Below, piece by piece: positions 1-7,623 of a stretch of DNA of 64,000 nt. The notes beneath the pieces were generated by a model. It was not told where the DNA came from and searched no databases. It saw only the letters and a program-made list of their open reading frames with translations. This stretch comes from Paeniglutamicibacter kerguelensis. Lineage in GTDB: Bacteria; Actinomycetota; Actinomycetes; Actinomycetales; Micrococcaceae. The stretch spans positions 4,118,688-4,182,687 of the forward strand of contig NZ_JAGIOF010000001.1 of assembly GCF_017876535.1 (NCBI RefSeq). Direction: 5' to 3'. Numbering within the stretch: the first letter of the stretch is position 1; the number at the start of each line of letters is the position of its first letter. A program made the translations under genes and the position numbers.

Positions 1-345
1 CTTTTCTTCGGCGCGGACCGCGGCCAGCGATGCACGTTCCTGCTGCAGCCATTCTGGACGATCCGCCAGCAGGGCCTCGATCTCGGCTGTGGTCAGCGCC
101 TCGGTGATTTCGGCGCGGGCCAATCCGGAGATTGATACGTTGAGCTTGTGGGCAACAACCGGGCGCGGGTGCGGGCCGTTGGCGCGCAATTCTTCCAACC
201 AGGCCGGTGGATTTTCAAGCAGCTCGTTGTATTGAGCCCGGGTGACTGAGCCCTCCTGGAACTCGGCCGGAGCTGCGGGCAGGTAGATGCCCAATTTCTT
301 TGCGGCAGTTGCCGGCTTCATGCTCTGTGGGGTTTTCTCACTCAT
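1..345 (-). CDS. DUF5997 family protein (3' end cut by window edge)
   Basis: The minus strand reads from an ATG at 343-345 and stays open for 115 codons to the window edge, so the C-terminus is missing. The protein starts MSEKTPQSMKPATAAKKLGI and is soluble and charged, with no signal peptide or membrane segment. A stretch around residues 65-80 (HKLNVSISGLARAEI) looks like a small helix-turn-helix, but this is a reading by eye. I recognise the family as DUF5997 of Micrococcaceae, of unknown function, usually divergent from a LysR-type substrate-binding protein as here. The start lies seven bases from a TACGCT hexamer, so the mRNA may be leaderless. Confidence 0.75.
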   Translation of the reverse strand, partial: MSEKTPQSMKPATAAKKLGIYLPAAPAEFQEGSVTRAQYNELLENPPAWLEELRANGPHPRPVVAHKLNVSISGLARAEITEALTTAEIEALLADRPEWLQQERASLAAVRAEEK

Positions 346-348
346 ATC

Positions 349-372
349 CCCAAGCGTACCGGTACGCTGGGG
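349..372. promoter_or_regulatory. Palindromic operator/promoter between divergent genes
   Basis: A perfect 16-bp palindrome, AGCGTACCGGTACGCT, occupies 353-368. Pairing continues outward to 349 and 372 with one mismatch. Each arm carries TACGCT on opposite strands: 363-368 lies six bases before the GTG at 375, and the minus copy (358-353) lies seven bases before the ATG at 345. Both genes may therefore be transcribed as leaderless mRNAs from overlapping -10 boxes within one operator. Convincing -35 boxes are not visible, so the promoter assignment is inferred while the palindrome is directly seen. Confidence 0.6.
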
Positions 373-374
373 TA

Positions 375-1139
375 GTGGTAGGACTAAAAATCGCCTATGT
401 ACCGGGGGTCACCCCCGGCAAATGGCTGACGCGCTGGAACGAACGATATCCCCAAAACCCTCTAACGGCTCTCCGTTATGACGGGGAAGACATCCTGGGG
501 AGGCTCGGCAGCCAGGAATCAGACGCCGTCTTCGTCAGGTTCAAGACGGGGGAATCCCCCAAGACCCCCAAGATCCACGTGATCCCGCTCTACGACGAGC
601 AGCCCGTGGTGTGCGCGGCCAAGGACCACGACCTGGAGCTCTACGATGAGCCGGTTGCGCTGGCTGACCTGGCCGACCAGCCCTTCCTCGACCTTGCGGA
701 CTACCCCGAAGAAATCGGTGGAACCGCAATGGCAATGGAGGTCTGTTCCTCGGGTGCCGGCCTGCTCGTTCTGCCCCTCAGCGTAGCCCGGCTGCACCAC
801 CGTAAAGACGTAATCCATAAGGAGCTTTCCGACGTTCCGACAACGAGCATTGGCATCGCCTGGACGGCCCCTGTGGGGGACGAGCCGGAGAACCCCGTGA
901 TCGAGGAATTCATCGGAGTTGTTCGCGGACGTGGAGCCAATTCCTCCCGCCAGGCCTCGGTGGCCCAAAAGCAGCAGGAAGAAGCGGAAGTTGCGCGCAA
1001 GCGCCGTCAATCTTCGCAATCCGAACAAGCCAAGGCGTCCAAGAAAGCCGAAGCCAAGAAGAAGTCTGCAGCCCGGACCGGCCGGAAGCCCGGCGCGAAG
1101 CGCGGCGGAAAGCCTGCGGGCCGCGGTGGCAAACGCTAG
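375..1139 (+). CDS. LysR-type substrate-binding-domain protein without HTH, basic C-terminal tail
   Basis: The GTG at 375 gives 254 residues that begin directly in the first strand of a LysR-type effector fold (LKIAYVPGVTPGKW). The usual 60-residue winged helix is absent, and no in-frame start upstream could restore it because that sequence belongs to the operator and the neighbouring gene. Residues about 1-180 form the ligand-binding part. The last 60 or so are a Lys/Arg/Ala/Gln-rich tail ending in GGKPAGRGGKR, similar in character to histone H1 tails. The start is supported by a TACGCT hexamer six bases upstream and the lack of a Shine-Dalgarno. Ligand unknown. Confidence 0.75.
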   Translation: MVGLKIAYVPGVTPGKWLTRWNERYPQNPLTALRYDGEDILGRLGSQESDAVFVRFKTGESPKTPKIHVIPLYDEQPVVCAAKDHDLELYDEPVALADLADQPFLDLADYPEEIGGTAMAMEVCSSGAGLLVLPLSVARLHHRKDVIHKELSDVPTTSIGIAWTAPVGDEPENPVIEEFIGVVRGRGANSSRQASVAQKQQEEAEVARKRRQSSQSEQAKASKKAEAKKKSAARTGRKPGAKRGGKPAGRGGKR

Positions 1140-1261
1140 CGGACATTTGTCGGTTCCGGCCCCGGTGCGGGTTAGCAGCGATTAACACGCCGGGGAGGAA
1201 TCCGTGCGTGCACCCCACTCGTGAGACGCTGGGATGAGATACCAATCACTAGGGAGTGTAC

Positions 1262-2071
1262 GTGGACTTCGGAACCTATAAGACCCTGCTCGTTGAAAAG
1301 CGCGGCAACGCGTTGTTGGTGACCATCAACCAGCCCGAGTCGCTCAATGCCTTGGCTGCGGCTGTCGTCGAGGACCTGCACGCGCTTACGGGCGTACTGG
1401 GCGGGATCGGGCGCGATGCCCAGTGGCCGGTGCGCGGCGTGATCATCACCGGTGCCGGCGAGAAGTCGTTCGTGGCCGGCGCAAACATCCTGGAAATGAA
1501 CTCCATGGATTCCGCCGCCGCAGCGGCCTATGGACGCCGCATGCACGAGGTGACCCTGCGCCTTGAAGCGCTGCCGGTGCCCGTCATCGCCGCCGTCAAC
1601 GGCTTTGCGCTCGGCGGAGGCTGCGAGCTGGCGATGGCCTGCGACTTCCTTTACGCCTCGGCCAATGCAAGCTTCGGCCAGCCCGAGGTGAACCTTGGCC
1701 TGGTTCCCGGCTTCGGCGGCTCGGTACGGTTGCAGCAGCGCGTGGGCATCGGCATGGCCCGCGAATTGATCTTCACCGGCCGCCGCATCAAGTCCGCCGA
1801 GGCGTTGCGAATCGGCCTGGTCAACCAGGTCTTTGAGGACGTCGAATCGCTCCTGGCCGGAGCGAAGAACACCATCGAGGAAATCGCCGCAAAGGCCCCC
1901 ACTGCCGTGTCCAACGCAAAGGACGCAATCAACGAGATTGCCGGCCTGAACGTCGCCGACGGGCTGGAGGCCGAGGTCCGTTCCTTCATGAAGGCGTTCG
2001 AGACCGCCGATTCGGTGGAAGGGCGCGCGGCATTCGTTGCCAAGCGGGCCCCGGAGTTCCCGGGGCGCTAG
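1262..2071 (+). CDS. Enoyl-CoA hydratase/isomerase family protein
   Basis: This 269-residue crotonase-fold protein probably hydrates 2-enoyl-CoA thioesters in fatty-acid or related acyl-CoA degradation in the cytosol. The oxyanion-hole segment ALGGGCELAMACD and the following FGQPEVNLGLVPGFGG are present. The two catalytic glutamates, at residues about 122 and 142, keep the 20-residue spacing of the classical hydratase pair. A GTG at 1256 is possible, but AGGGAG at 1251-1256 sits at good spacing before the GTG at 1262, so the later start is preferred. The stop overlaps the start of the hydrolase gene by one base, indicating translational coupling. Exact acyl substrate cannot be read from sequence. 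Confidence 0.88.
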   Translation: MDFGTYKTLLVEKRGNALLVTINQPESLNALAAAVVEDLHALTGVLGGIGRDAQWPVRGVIITGAGEKSFVAGANILEMNSMDSAAAAAYGRRMHEVTLRLEALPVPVIAAVNGFALGGGCELAMACDFLYASANASFGQPEVNLGLVPGFGGSVRLQQRVGIGMARELIFTGRRIKSAEALRIGLVNQVFEDVESLLAGAKNTIEEIAAKAPTAVSNAKDAINEIAGLNVADGLEAEVRSFMKAFETADSVEGRAAFVAKRAPEFPGR

Positions 2072-2874
2072 TGGAACCCGAATACACCCCGCAACGCTTC
2101 AACTACGGGGAACACCCAAGCCAGTACGCCGAACTATGGGTTCCCGACGTTCGGACCCATGCCGCAATTTCGATCATCATCCACGGCGGCTTCTGGCGCC
2201 AGGCCTACGGTGCGGAATACGGCCGCCCCTTGGCCCGTGATCTGCGCGATCGTGGCTATGTGGTGTGGAACCTTGAATACCGGCGCACCAATGGCGGCGG
2301 TGGGGGATGGCCCGAAACCTTCCGCGACATTGCCGCGGGGTTGGATGGACTGGGAACAGCGATTGAGGCATCGGGCCTCGAGCCCGGGCCGCGGGTGGGC
2401 ATCGGACACTCCGCCGGCGGCCACCTGGCGCTGTGGGCCGCGGGCCGGCATCTGCTGCCCGCCGAAGCTCCGGGCGCGCTTCCGGACACCCTGCGGTGCC
2501 TCGACGCCGTGATCTCCCAGGCAGGGGTATTGGATCTCTCCTTGGCAGAATCCCTGGCCTTAAGCGACCACGCGGCGCGGCTCCTGATGCGGTGCACCCC
2601 GGGGGATGATCCCGAGCGCTGGAAGTGGGCGGACCCGGCGAACCGCATTCCACCGGGCATCCCGCTGCTGATGCTGCATGGCACCACGGACGTGGATGTC
2701 CCCGTGGAATTGGGCAGGTCCTTTGCCCGGCGGGCCATGGCTGCAGGGGGTCCCGTGGACTACCGTGAATTCGAGGGAGACCACTACGGGCTCATCACCC
2801 CCGGCGACGAAGCCTGGGAAATGTGCGTCGAGGGCCTTGGCGCACTCGAGGCCGGCGGGCTCGGCGGCGAGTAG
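2071..2874 (+). CDS. Alpha/beta hydrolase (esterase / kynurenine-formamidase-like)
   Basis: This 267-residue single-domain hydrolase has the oxyanion motif IIHGGFW near residue 35, the nucleophile elbow GHSAGGH near residue 112, a late DVDVPV acid region and the histidine in EGDHYGLI near residue 250, so the Ser-Asp-His triad looks complete. The HGG plus GxSxG pattern fits the esterase/lipase-kynurenine formamidase branch of the alpha/beta hydrolases. No signal peptide. It starts at a GTG sharing one base with the stop of the enoyl-CoA hydratase. Together they might process an acyl or ester substrate, but no pathway is evident. Confidence 0.85.
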   Translation: MEPEYTPQRFNYGEHPSQYAELWVPDVRTHAAISIIIHGGFWRQAYGAEYGRPLARDLRDRGYVVWNLEYRRTNGGGGGWPETFRDIAAGLDGLGTAIEASGLEPGPRVGIGHSAGGHLALWAAGRHLLPAEAPGALPDTLRCLDAVISQAGVLDLSLAESLALSDHAARLLMRCTPGDDPERWKWADPANRIPPGIPLLMLHGTTDVDVPVELGRSFARRAMAAGGPVDYREFEGDHYGLITPGDEAWEMCVEGLGALEAGGLGGE

Positions 2875-2949
2875 TCTCACAAGAACCCCTGTGCACGGGT
2901 GCTTGAACGGTATATTGAAGGCTCAAAACAAATCGGTGAGGAGAAGGAT

Positions 2950-3861
2950 GTGCTAACGGTCATTGGCGAAGCCTTGGTCGACGTGCTTTCGGGCGGGATA
3001 AGCGCACCACGTTCCTTCGTCGGGGGCAGCCCGCTGAACGTAGCTGTTGGCTTGGCGCGTCTGGGCCACCCGGTCACGTTCATCGGGCGTTGGGGTTCAG
3101 ACGAATACGGCAGGATGATCCAGCAGCAGCTGGGCACCAACAACGTGCAGCACGTCTGCGGCGAAGACGGGCATCCGACCTCGACCGCCCGCGGCACCCT
3201 CGACCCGGTCGGGGCCGCCACCTACAGCTTCGACCTGCTGTGGGATCTGCCGTCGATCTCCCTTGGCACGCCGGCGCTGGCCGATGCCCAGGTGGTCCAC
3301 ACGGGCTCCCTGGCGACCATGGTCGAACCGGGTGCCCAGAAGGTGCTCCGGCTCATCGAACGCGTGCGACCGCATGCCACGATCTCCTACGACCCAAACA
3401 TCAGGCCTTCGCTGATCACCGACCATTCCGAGGCCGTGGCTAAGGTCGAACGATTCGTTGCACTTGCCGACGTCGTTCGGGCCTCGGATTCCGATCTGGA
3501 ATGGCTCTACCCGCAGCGCAGCGTCGAAGAAACCGCTGCGGCATGGCTGGAGCTGGGGCCGGCAATGGTTGTGGCAACTTACGGTTCGCGCGGCCCCTGG
3601 GGTCTTGTCGCCTCGGGTACGGCGCGCGCCGCGGCCCCGCTGGTCGATGTCGCCGACACCGTGGGCGCCGGGGACTCGTTCATTTCCGCGATGATCTCGG
3701 CACTCGCGGACCGTGAATTGCTTGGCAGCGGGCAGCGGGAGAAGCTCCACAAGTTGGACACCGGCACCCTCGAAGAGATTCTCGACTACGCGGCAAGGGC
3801 TGCGGCAATCACCGTTTCGCGGGCCGGGGCAAATCCGCCGTTCCGCGAAGAAATCCGCTAG
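2950..3861 (+). CDS. PfkB-family carbohydrate kinase (fructokinase-like)
   Basis: The 303-residue protein belongs to the ribokinase/PfkB fold and should phosphorylate a sugar with ATP. The first signature FVGGSPLNVAVGLARLG is near the N-terminus, and the second, DTVGAGDSFISAM, near residue 235 carries the catalytic Asp and anion hole. YDPNIRPSL resembles fructokinases. An upstream GTG at 2899 is in frame, but the purine-rich GAGGAGAAGG at 2938-2947 places the ribosome on the GTG at 2950, whose product begins with the typical family N-terminus LTVIGEALVD. Sugar specificity is uncertain. The HAD phosphatase follows 20 bases downstream. Confidence 0.87.
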   Translation: MLTVIGEALVDVLSGGISAPRSFVGGSPLNVAVGLARLGHPVTFIGRWGSDEYGRMIQQQLGTNNVQHVCGEDGHPTSTARGTLDPVGAATYSFDLLWDLPSISLGTPALADAQVVHTGSLATMVEPGAQKVLRLIERVRPHATISYDPNIRPSLITDHSEAVAKVERFVALADVVRASDSDLEWLYPQRSVEETAAAWLELGPAMVVATYGSRGPWGLVASGTARAAAPLVDVADTVGAGDSFISAMISALADRELLGSGQREKLHKLDTGTLEEILDYAARAAAITVSRAGANPPFREEIR

Positions 3862-3881
3862 CGGGAAGGGCGTCACTTCCC

Positions 3882-4706
3882 ATGAGTGTGCGTTTGATCG
3901 CCAGCGACTTGGACGGAACCATCATTCGCGAAGACGGAACCATTTCCGCACGCACCATCGATGCGTTTCACCGGGCCCGTGAGCGCGGAATCAGCATCGT
4001 TTTCGTCACGGGCCGCCCCTTCCGGTGGCTGGCGCCTGTACGTGAGGCCTTTGGGCACCTGGGAACCGTGATCTGTTCAAACGGGGCGGTCCTTTACGAC
4101 CTTGAACAAGAAAAGCTGCTCTGGGCACAGACGATCGACGTCGAGGTCCTCCAGCGCACCCGGGAAATCATTACCAGGGCCGAACCAACGGCAACCTTTG
4201 CCGCCGAAACCACGGGTGGTCTGCACCTTGAAGAGGGATTCGCGGAACCCTACGAACTGGAACTCATTTCAAGATTTGAGCGCCTCGACCTGCAGTCCAC
4301 CCTGCTCAACGAACAGGGTGTGGTGAAGTTTCTGGCCAAGTCGCGCACGCGAAGCTCCGATGACTTCATGGCCGCCGTGGCAGAGGAACTTGCCACCCTG
4401 GTCACAGTGACCCATTCGGCGCAGAATGTTTCACTCCTGGAGATGGCCCATGCCAGGATCAACAAATCCGTGGCGCTGGCGAACTACGCCAAGGAACTGG
4501 GGATTGATTCCAGTGAGGTGGCGGCCTTCGGCGACATGCCCAACGACCAGGAGATGCTCGCCTGGGCCGGGTACGGCTATGCAATGGCATCGGGACACCG
4601 GACTGCCCTGGATGCGGCGACGTACAGGGCCCCGGGGGTCGAGGATGACGGCGTTGCCCAGATCATCGAAGCCATCTTGGACAATGCCGAACCCCCGGTG
4701 TCCTAG
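3882..4706 (+). CDS. Cof-type HAD-IIB phosphatase
   Basis: This 274-residue protein has HAD motif I as ASDLDGTII at the N-terminus, motif II in VFVTGRP, the lysine in VVKFLAK or INKSVAL, and motif IV as FGDMPNDQEML. The large C2B cap between motifs II and III places it in the Cof/YidA group, which dephosphorylates small phosphometabolites such as sugar phosphates or flavin and pyridoxal phosphates. It follows the PfkB kinase closely and precedes the glycerophosphodiesterase, so it is probably expressed with them. Physiological substrate unknown. A similar but not identical HAD-IIB protein lies at 32519-33370. Confidence 0.87.
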   Translation: MSVRLIASDLDGTIIREDGTISARTIDAFHRARERGISIVFVTGRPFRWLAPVREAFGHLGTVICSNGAVLYDLEQEKLLWAQTIDVEVLQRTREIITRAEPTATFAAETTGGLHLEEGFAEPYELELISRFERLDLQSTLLNEQGVVKFLAKSRTRSSDDFMAAVAEELATLVTVTHSAQNVSLLEMAHARINKSVALANYAKELGIDSSEVAAFGDMPNDQEMLAWAGYGYAMASGHRTALDAATYRAPGVEDDGVAQIIEAILDNAEPPVS

Positions 4707-4751
4707 CTCCGGCTGGAACCGTCAGCACAGCACAAAACCAAAGGCACGCTC

Positions 4752-5567
4752 ATGAATGCACCCCGCGTCGGCTCGGCACCCTACTTGTTGAACACCCCGG
4801 GCGGGGTTCTTCAAGGCCAGCCGCTGGCGTTCTCCCACCGTGGGTTCGCACCCGAGGGCGAGGAAAATACGCTGAAGGCATTTCATGCCGCCTATGACCT
4901 GGGTTTCCGCTATCTAGAAACCGACGTGCACACCAGCCGCGATGGCGTGTTGGTGGTCTTCCACGATGAAACCCTGCAACGGCTGACGGGTGCGACGGGC
5001 AACATCGCCGACCGCAGCGCCGCCGAGATCCGGGAACTTCGTGTGGCAGGGGAGCCCATACCCACGTTTGAGGAATTGCTCCTGGAGTTCCCGCTGGCGC
5101 ATTTCAACGTGGACGTCAAGGACGAGCCAAGCGCGCAGCAGCTGGCTTCGATCATCGAGCGGCACGGTGCCCACGACCGGGTCCTGGTCGCTTCGTTCCT
5201 GGGCCGGCGCCGAATCTCCGCACAGCGTCTCCTGAGCCGTCCCGTGGCAACAAGCCCGGGTGTGCTGGGAGTTGCGGCGGCAACAATGCTGGGCAAGCTG
5301 GTCCGGCTGCCGCGGCGCGGGCTTGGCGCTTTTGCCGCACTGCAGGTCCCCGAATCCCACGGAAGATTCCCGGTGGTGACCAAATCATTCGTGCGCCATG
5401 CGCACGAAGCCGGCATCCAGGTCCATGTCTGGGTCGTTAACGATGCCCCGGACATGCACAGGCTGCTGGATCTGGGCGTCGACGGTGTCATGAGCGATCG
5501 GGCGGACATCCTGGCCGCGGTCATGCGCGAGCGTGGACACTGGCCCCAGAACTCCCCAGGCGTCTAA
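4752..5567 (+). CDS. Glycerophosphodiester phosphodiesterase
   Basis: The 271-residue protein is a cytoplasmic GDPD-family TIM barrel that should hydrolyse glycerophosphodiesters to glycerol-3-phosphate and an alcohol. The hallmark residues are visible: AFSHRGFAPE(G)EENT with the first catalytic His, LETDVHTSRDG with metal-binding Glu/Asp, and VVFHDETLQRLTG with the second His. FNVDVKD supplies a further acidic ligand, and VWVVND plus GVDGVMSDRAD close the barrel. There is no signal peptide. It is last in the co-directional run from 1262 and is followed after 27 bases by the convergent APH-like gene, with no clear hairpin between. Confidence 0.88.
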   Translation: MNAPRVGSAPYLLNTPGGVLQGQPLAFSHRGFAPEGEENTLKAFHAAYDLGFRYLETDVHTSRDGVLVVFHDETLQRLTGATGNIADRSAAEIRELRVAGEPIPTFEELLLEFPLAHFNVDVKDEPSAQQLASIIERHGAHDRVLVASFLGRRRISAQRLLSRPVATSPGVLGVAAATMLGKLVRLPRRGLGAFAALQVPESHGRFPVVTKSFVRHAHEAGIQVHVWVVNDAPDMHRLLDLGVDGVMSDRADILAAVMRERGHWPQNSPGV

Positions 5568-5594
5568 GGCCCGGAAACCCAGCGGGACTTGTTG

Positions 5595-6587
5595 CTACAT
5601 GCTTGGCGTGGCCAGCACTGCCAGGGGTTCCAGGGCCTGCGGGGCCCAGCGCCGCATGTCGGACGTTTCCGCGTCGGCCAGCAGCCTCAGCCATGTCTCA
5701 TGGATGTGCAACGGCGCGATTCTCAGGGCAGGTGCGACAAGTTCGTAGAGTTCATCGGGTGTTCCGTAATCAGACCATTCGGCCAGATAGGTCCCGATGG
5801 CCTGCATGATGCGCGGGTCGTCGGACTCGGCCCGGAAATCAATGCGCATTCGATCGATGGCCCGGCCCAGCGAGGCAAAAGGATGCGCCCAGTGGGCGTC
5901 AGACAGGTTCAACAGACGTGGCGCCGCCATTTCATCGGTGGGCACGAACGCCCTGCGCAGGTCGAACGATCCGTGCTCGAGGCTGAGCGGAATGGGCCCG
6001 GCACCCAACTGCTGGCAGGCCTGCTCGATTTCCCCGAAGACCTCGAAGGCGTGGTCGGCATCGCGGGCAGGTATCCCCAATGGATGGTCCGCCGGCAGCG
6101 AAGCATGCAGCATCAAGGCATTGTTGAATTCCTCAGGCAGCCATTGCGGATCCATGATCTGCAGGCCGGCATCGAAGAGTGTGTCCTCGTACGCCACGAG
6201 GCTTCTTTGCAGTCGGCCAAGGGAACCCAATGCGCGCGCCCACAGCTCTGGGGTCGGGGCGAGTTCGTCGAGGGTTGCGCCGTAGTCGGGGCTGAGCATC
6301 CAGCCTCGCTCGGGGTCTATGGCCATGGGCATCACCAGCTGCTCCGGCGCCAAGCTGGCGGCCGCCGCAGTCAGCCGGGCTTCAAAGAGCTGACCCGGTG
6401 CCAGTGCCTTGAAGAAAAGCTGACCGGCATCGGTGCGAACCCTGACATGCATGGACCTAATGGACGAAATGCCTATTTGAATAGGAGATATGCGTTTGAT
6501 CGCATATGTCTCGCATGCAATGTCAATCCATGCCTCAACATCGTATTGCCATTCTTCTTCCGCCCACGTCTTTATCCACTCAGCCAC
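5595..6587 (-). CDS. APH-fold phosphotransferase-like protein, degenerate catalytic loop
   Basis: This 330-residue protein resembles the aminoglycoside phosphotransferase/choline kinase fold. A kinase N-lobe is suggested by MHVRVRTDAGQLFFKAL, a catalytic-loop region by LEHGSFDLRRAFV, and the metal-binding strand by LNLSDAHWAHPFASL. The normal HGDxxxxN loop is not intact: the Asp is displaced and the Asn is missing, so catalysis is doubtful or uses a variant geometry. Translation likely starts at the GTG complementary to 6585-6587. It lies 79 bases downstream of the sugar ABC permease genes on the same strand and may be the last gene of that operon. A role in sugar phosphorylation would be speculation. 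Confidence 0.6.
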   Translation of the reverse strand: MAEWIKTWAEEEWQYDVEAWIDIACETYAIKRISPIQIGISSIRSMHVRVRTDAGQLFFKALAPGQLFEARLTAAAASLAPEQLVMPMAIDPERGWMLSPDYGATLDELAPTPELWARALGSLGRLQRSLVAYEDTLFDAGLQIMDPQWLPEEFNNALMLHASLPADHPLGIPARDADHAFEVFGEIEQACQQLGAGPIPLSLEHGSFDLRRAFVPTDEMAAPRLLNLSDAHWAHPFASLGRAIDRMRIDFRAESDDPRIMQAIGTYLAEWSDYGTPDELYELVAPALRIAPLHIHETWLRLLADAETSDMRRWAPQALEPLAVLATPSM

Positions 6588-6666
6588 CCATCAATGGTAT
6601 CGAGAGAACCGTCAACTTTTTTGTGAGGTTGGCCATCAATGCGTGTTTGCTCTGACGGGAAGCCGC

Positions 6667-7623
6667 TCAGCCCTTTGCCGAACCTGCCATGAGCCCACGG
6701 ACGAAGTAGCGCTGCAGGGCGAAGAAGACGGCCAGCGGGACGATCATGGCAACGAATGCCCCGGCCGTCAGCAGGTGCCAATCCTGTCCTCGGCTTCCGG
6801 TGATCTCCGCCAACAGCTTGGTGATCGGTGCTACCGCGCCGTCGGCGAAGATCAGTGCGACAAGCAAATCGTTCCATACCCAGAGGAACTGGAAAATGGA
6901 AAATGCGGCGATTGCCGGAGCTGTCAGCGGCAAAGCGATCCTGAAGAAGATCTGTCCGTGGCTGGCACCGTCCACGCGGGCCGCTTCAATGATTTCGGTG
7001 GGGATCTCCGCAAGGAAATTATGCAGCAGGAAGATGGCCAGCGGCAGGGCAAAGATGGTGTGCGCTATCCACACCTGTGCGTATCCGGCCGAACCGAAGG
7101 CCCCGATGACGGGATAGCTGAAGAGCTCTCCGCGGGCAAAGAGCCGAAGCAAAGGAACCAGCGCCATCTGGATTGGAACGATCTGCAGGGCAAAGACCAA
7201 GATGAACAGAATGTTCCTTCCCGGGAACTTCATCCAGGCAAAGGCGTATGCCGCCATCGTGGCGATCACCAGAGGGAAGATGGTTGCAGGCAGGGTGATG
7301 GCGATCGAGTTGATGAAGGACCCCGCCAGATTCAGCTGGCTGTTTCCTGCCTGCAGGACTGCGGAGTAGTTGTCGGTGGTGAAACCCCAGTTTTGGAAGA
7401 TCGTCCACCATCCGGTGGTACGCACCTCCTGTGCAGGGCGCACCGAGGAAACCAGCAGCCCGAGCGTCGGGATCGTCCACATCGCGGCAATCACCAGTGC
7501 CGCAAGCGTCGCCCAGCGGTTGGTGAGCCGTTTCTTGGCCAGCGATGTCACCGATCCGGTCCTGCGCGGTGGCGCTGCCTCGGAGTTGCTAGGCGCCGTG
7601 AAATTCTTGGTGGAAGTCGACAT
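6667..7623 (-). CDS. Carbohydrate ABC transporter permease (MalG/AglG type)
   Basis: The 318-residue membrane protein has a cytoplasmic N-terminal tail of about 30 residues and six predicted hydrophobic segments. The ATPase-contacting EAA loop reads EIIEAARVDGASHGQIFFRIALPLTAP. This is the second inner-membrane subunit of a CUT1-type sugar importer. Its start codon overlaps the stop of the upstream permease at 7623, so the two subunits are translationally coupled. No ATPase gene accompanies the system, as is common in actinobacteria where a shared MsiK/MsmK-type ATPase serves several importers. Sugar is probably an alpha-glucoside, judged from the neighbouring GH65 gene. Confidence 0.88.
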   Translation of the reverse strand: MSTSTKNFTAPSNSEAAPPRRTGSVTSLAKKRLTNRWATLAALVIAAMWTIPTLGLLVSSVRPAQEVRTTGWWTIFQNWGFTTDNYSAVLQAGNSQLNLAGSFINSIAITLPATIFPLVIATMAAYAFAWMKFPGRNILFILVFALQIVPIQMALVPLLRLFARGELFSYPVIGAFGSAGYAQVWIAHTIFALPLAIFLLHNFLAEIPTEIIEAARVDGASHGQIFFRIALPLTAPAIAAFSIFQFLWVWNDLLVALIFADGAVAPITKLLAEITGSRGQDWHLLTAGAFVAMIVPLAVFFALQRYFVRGLMAGSAKG

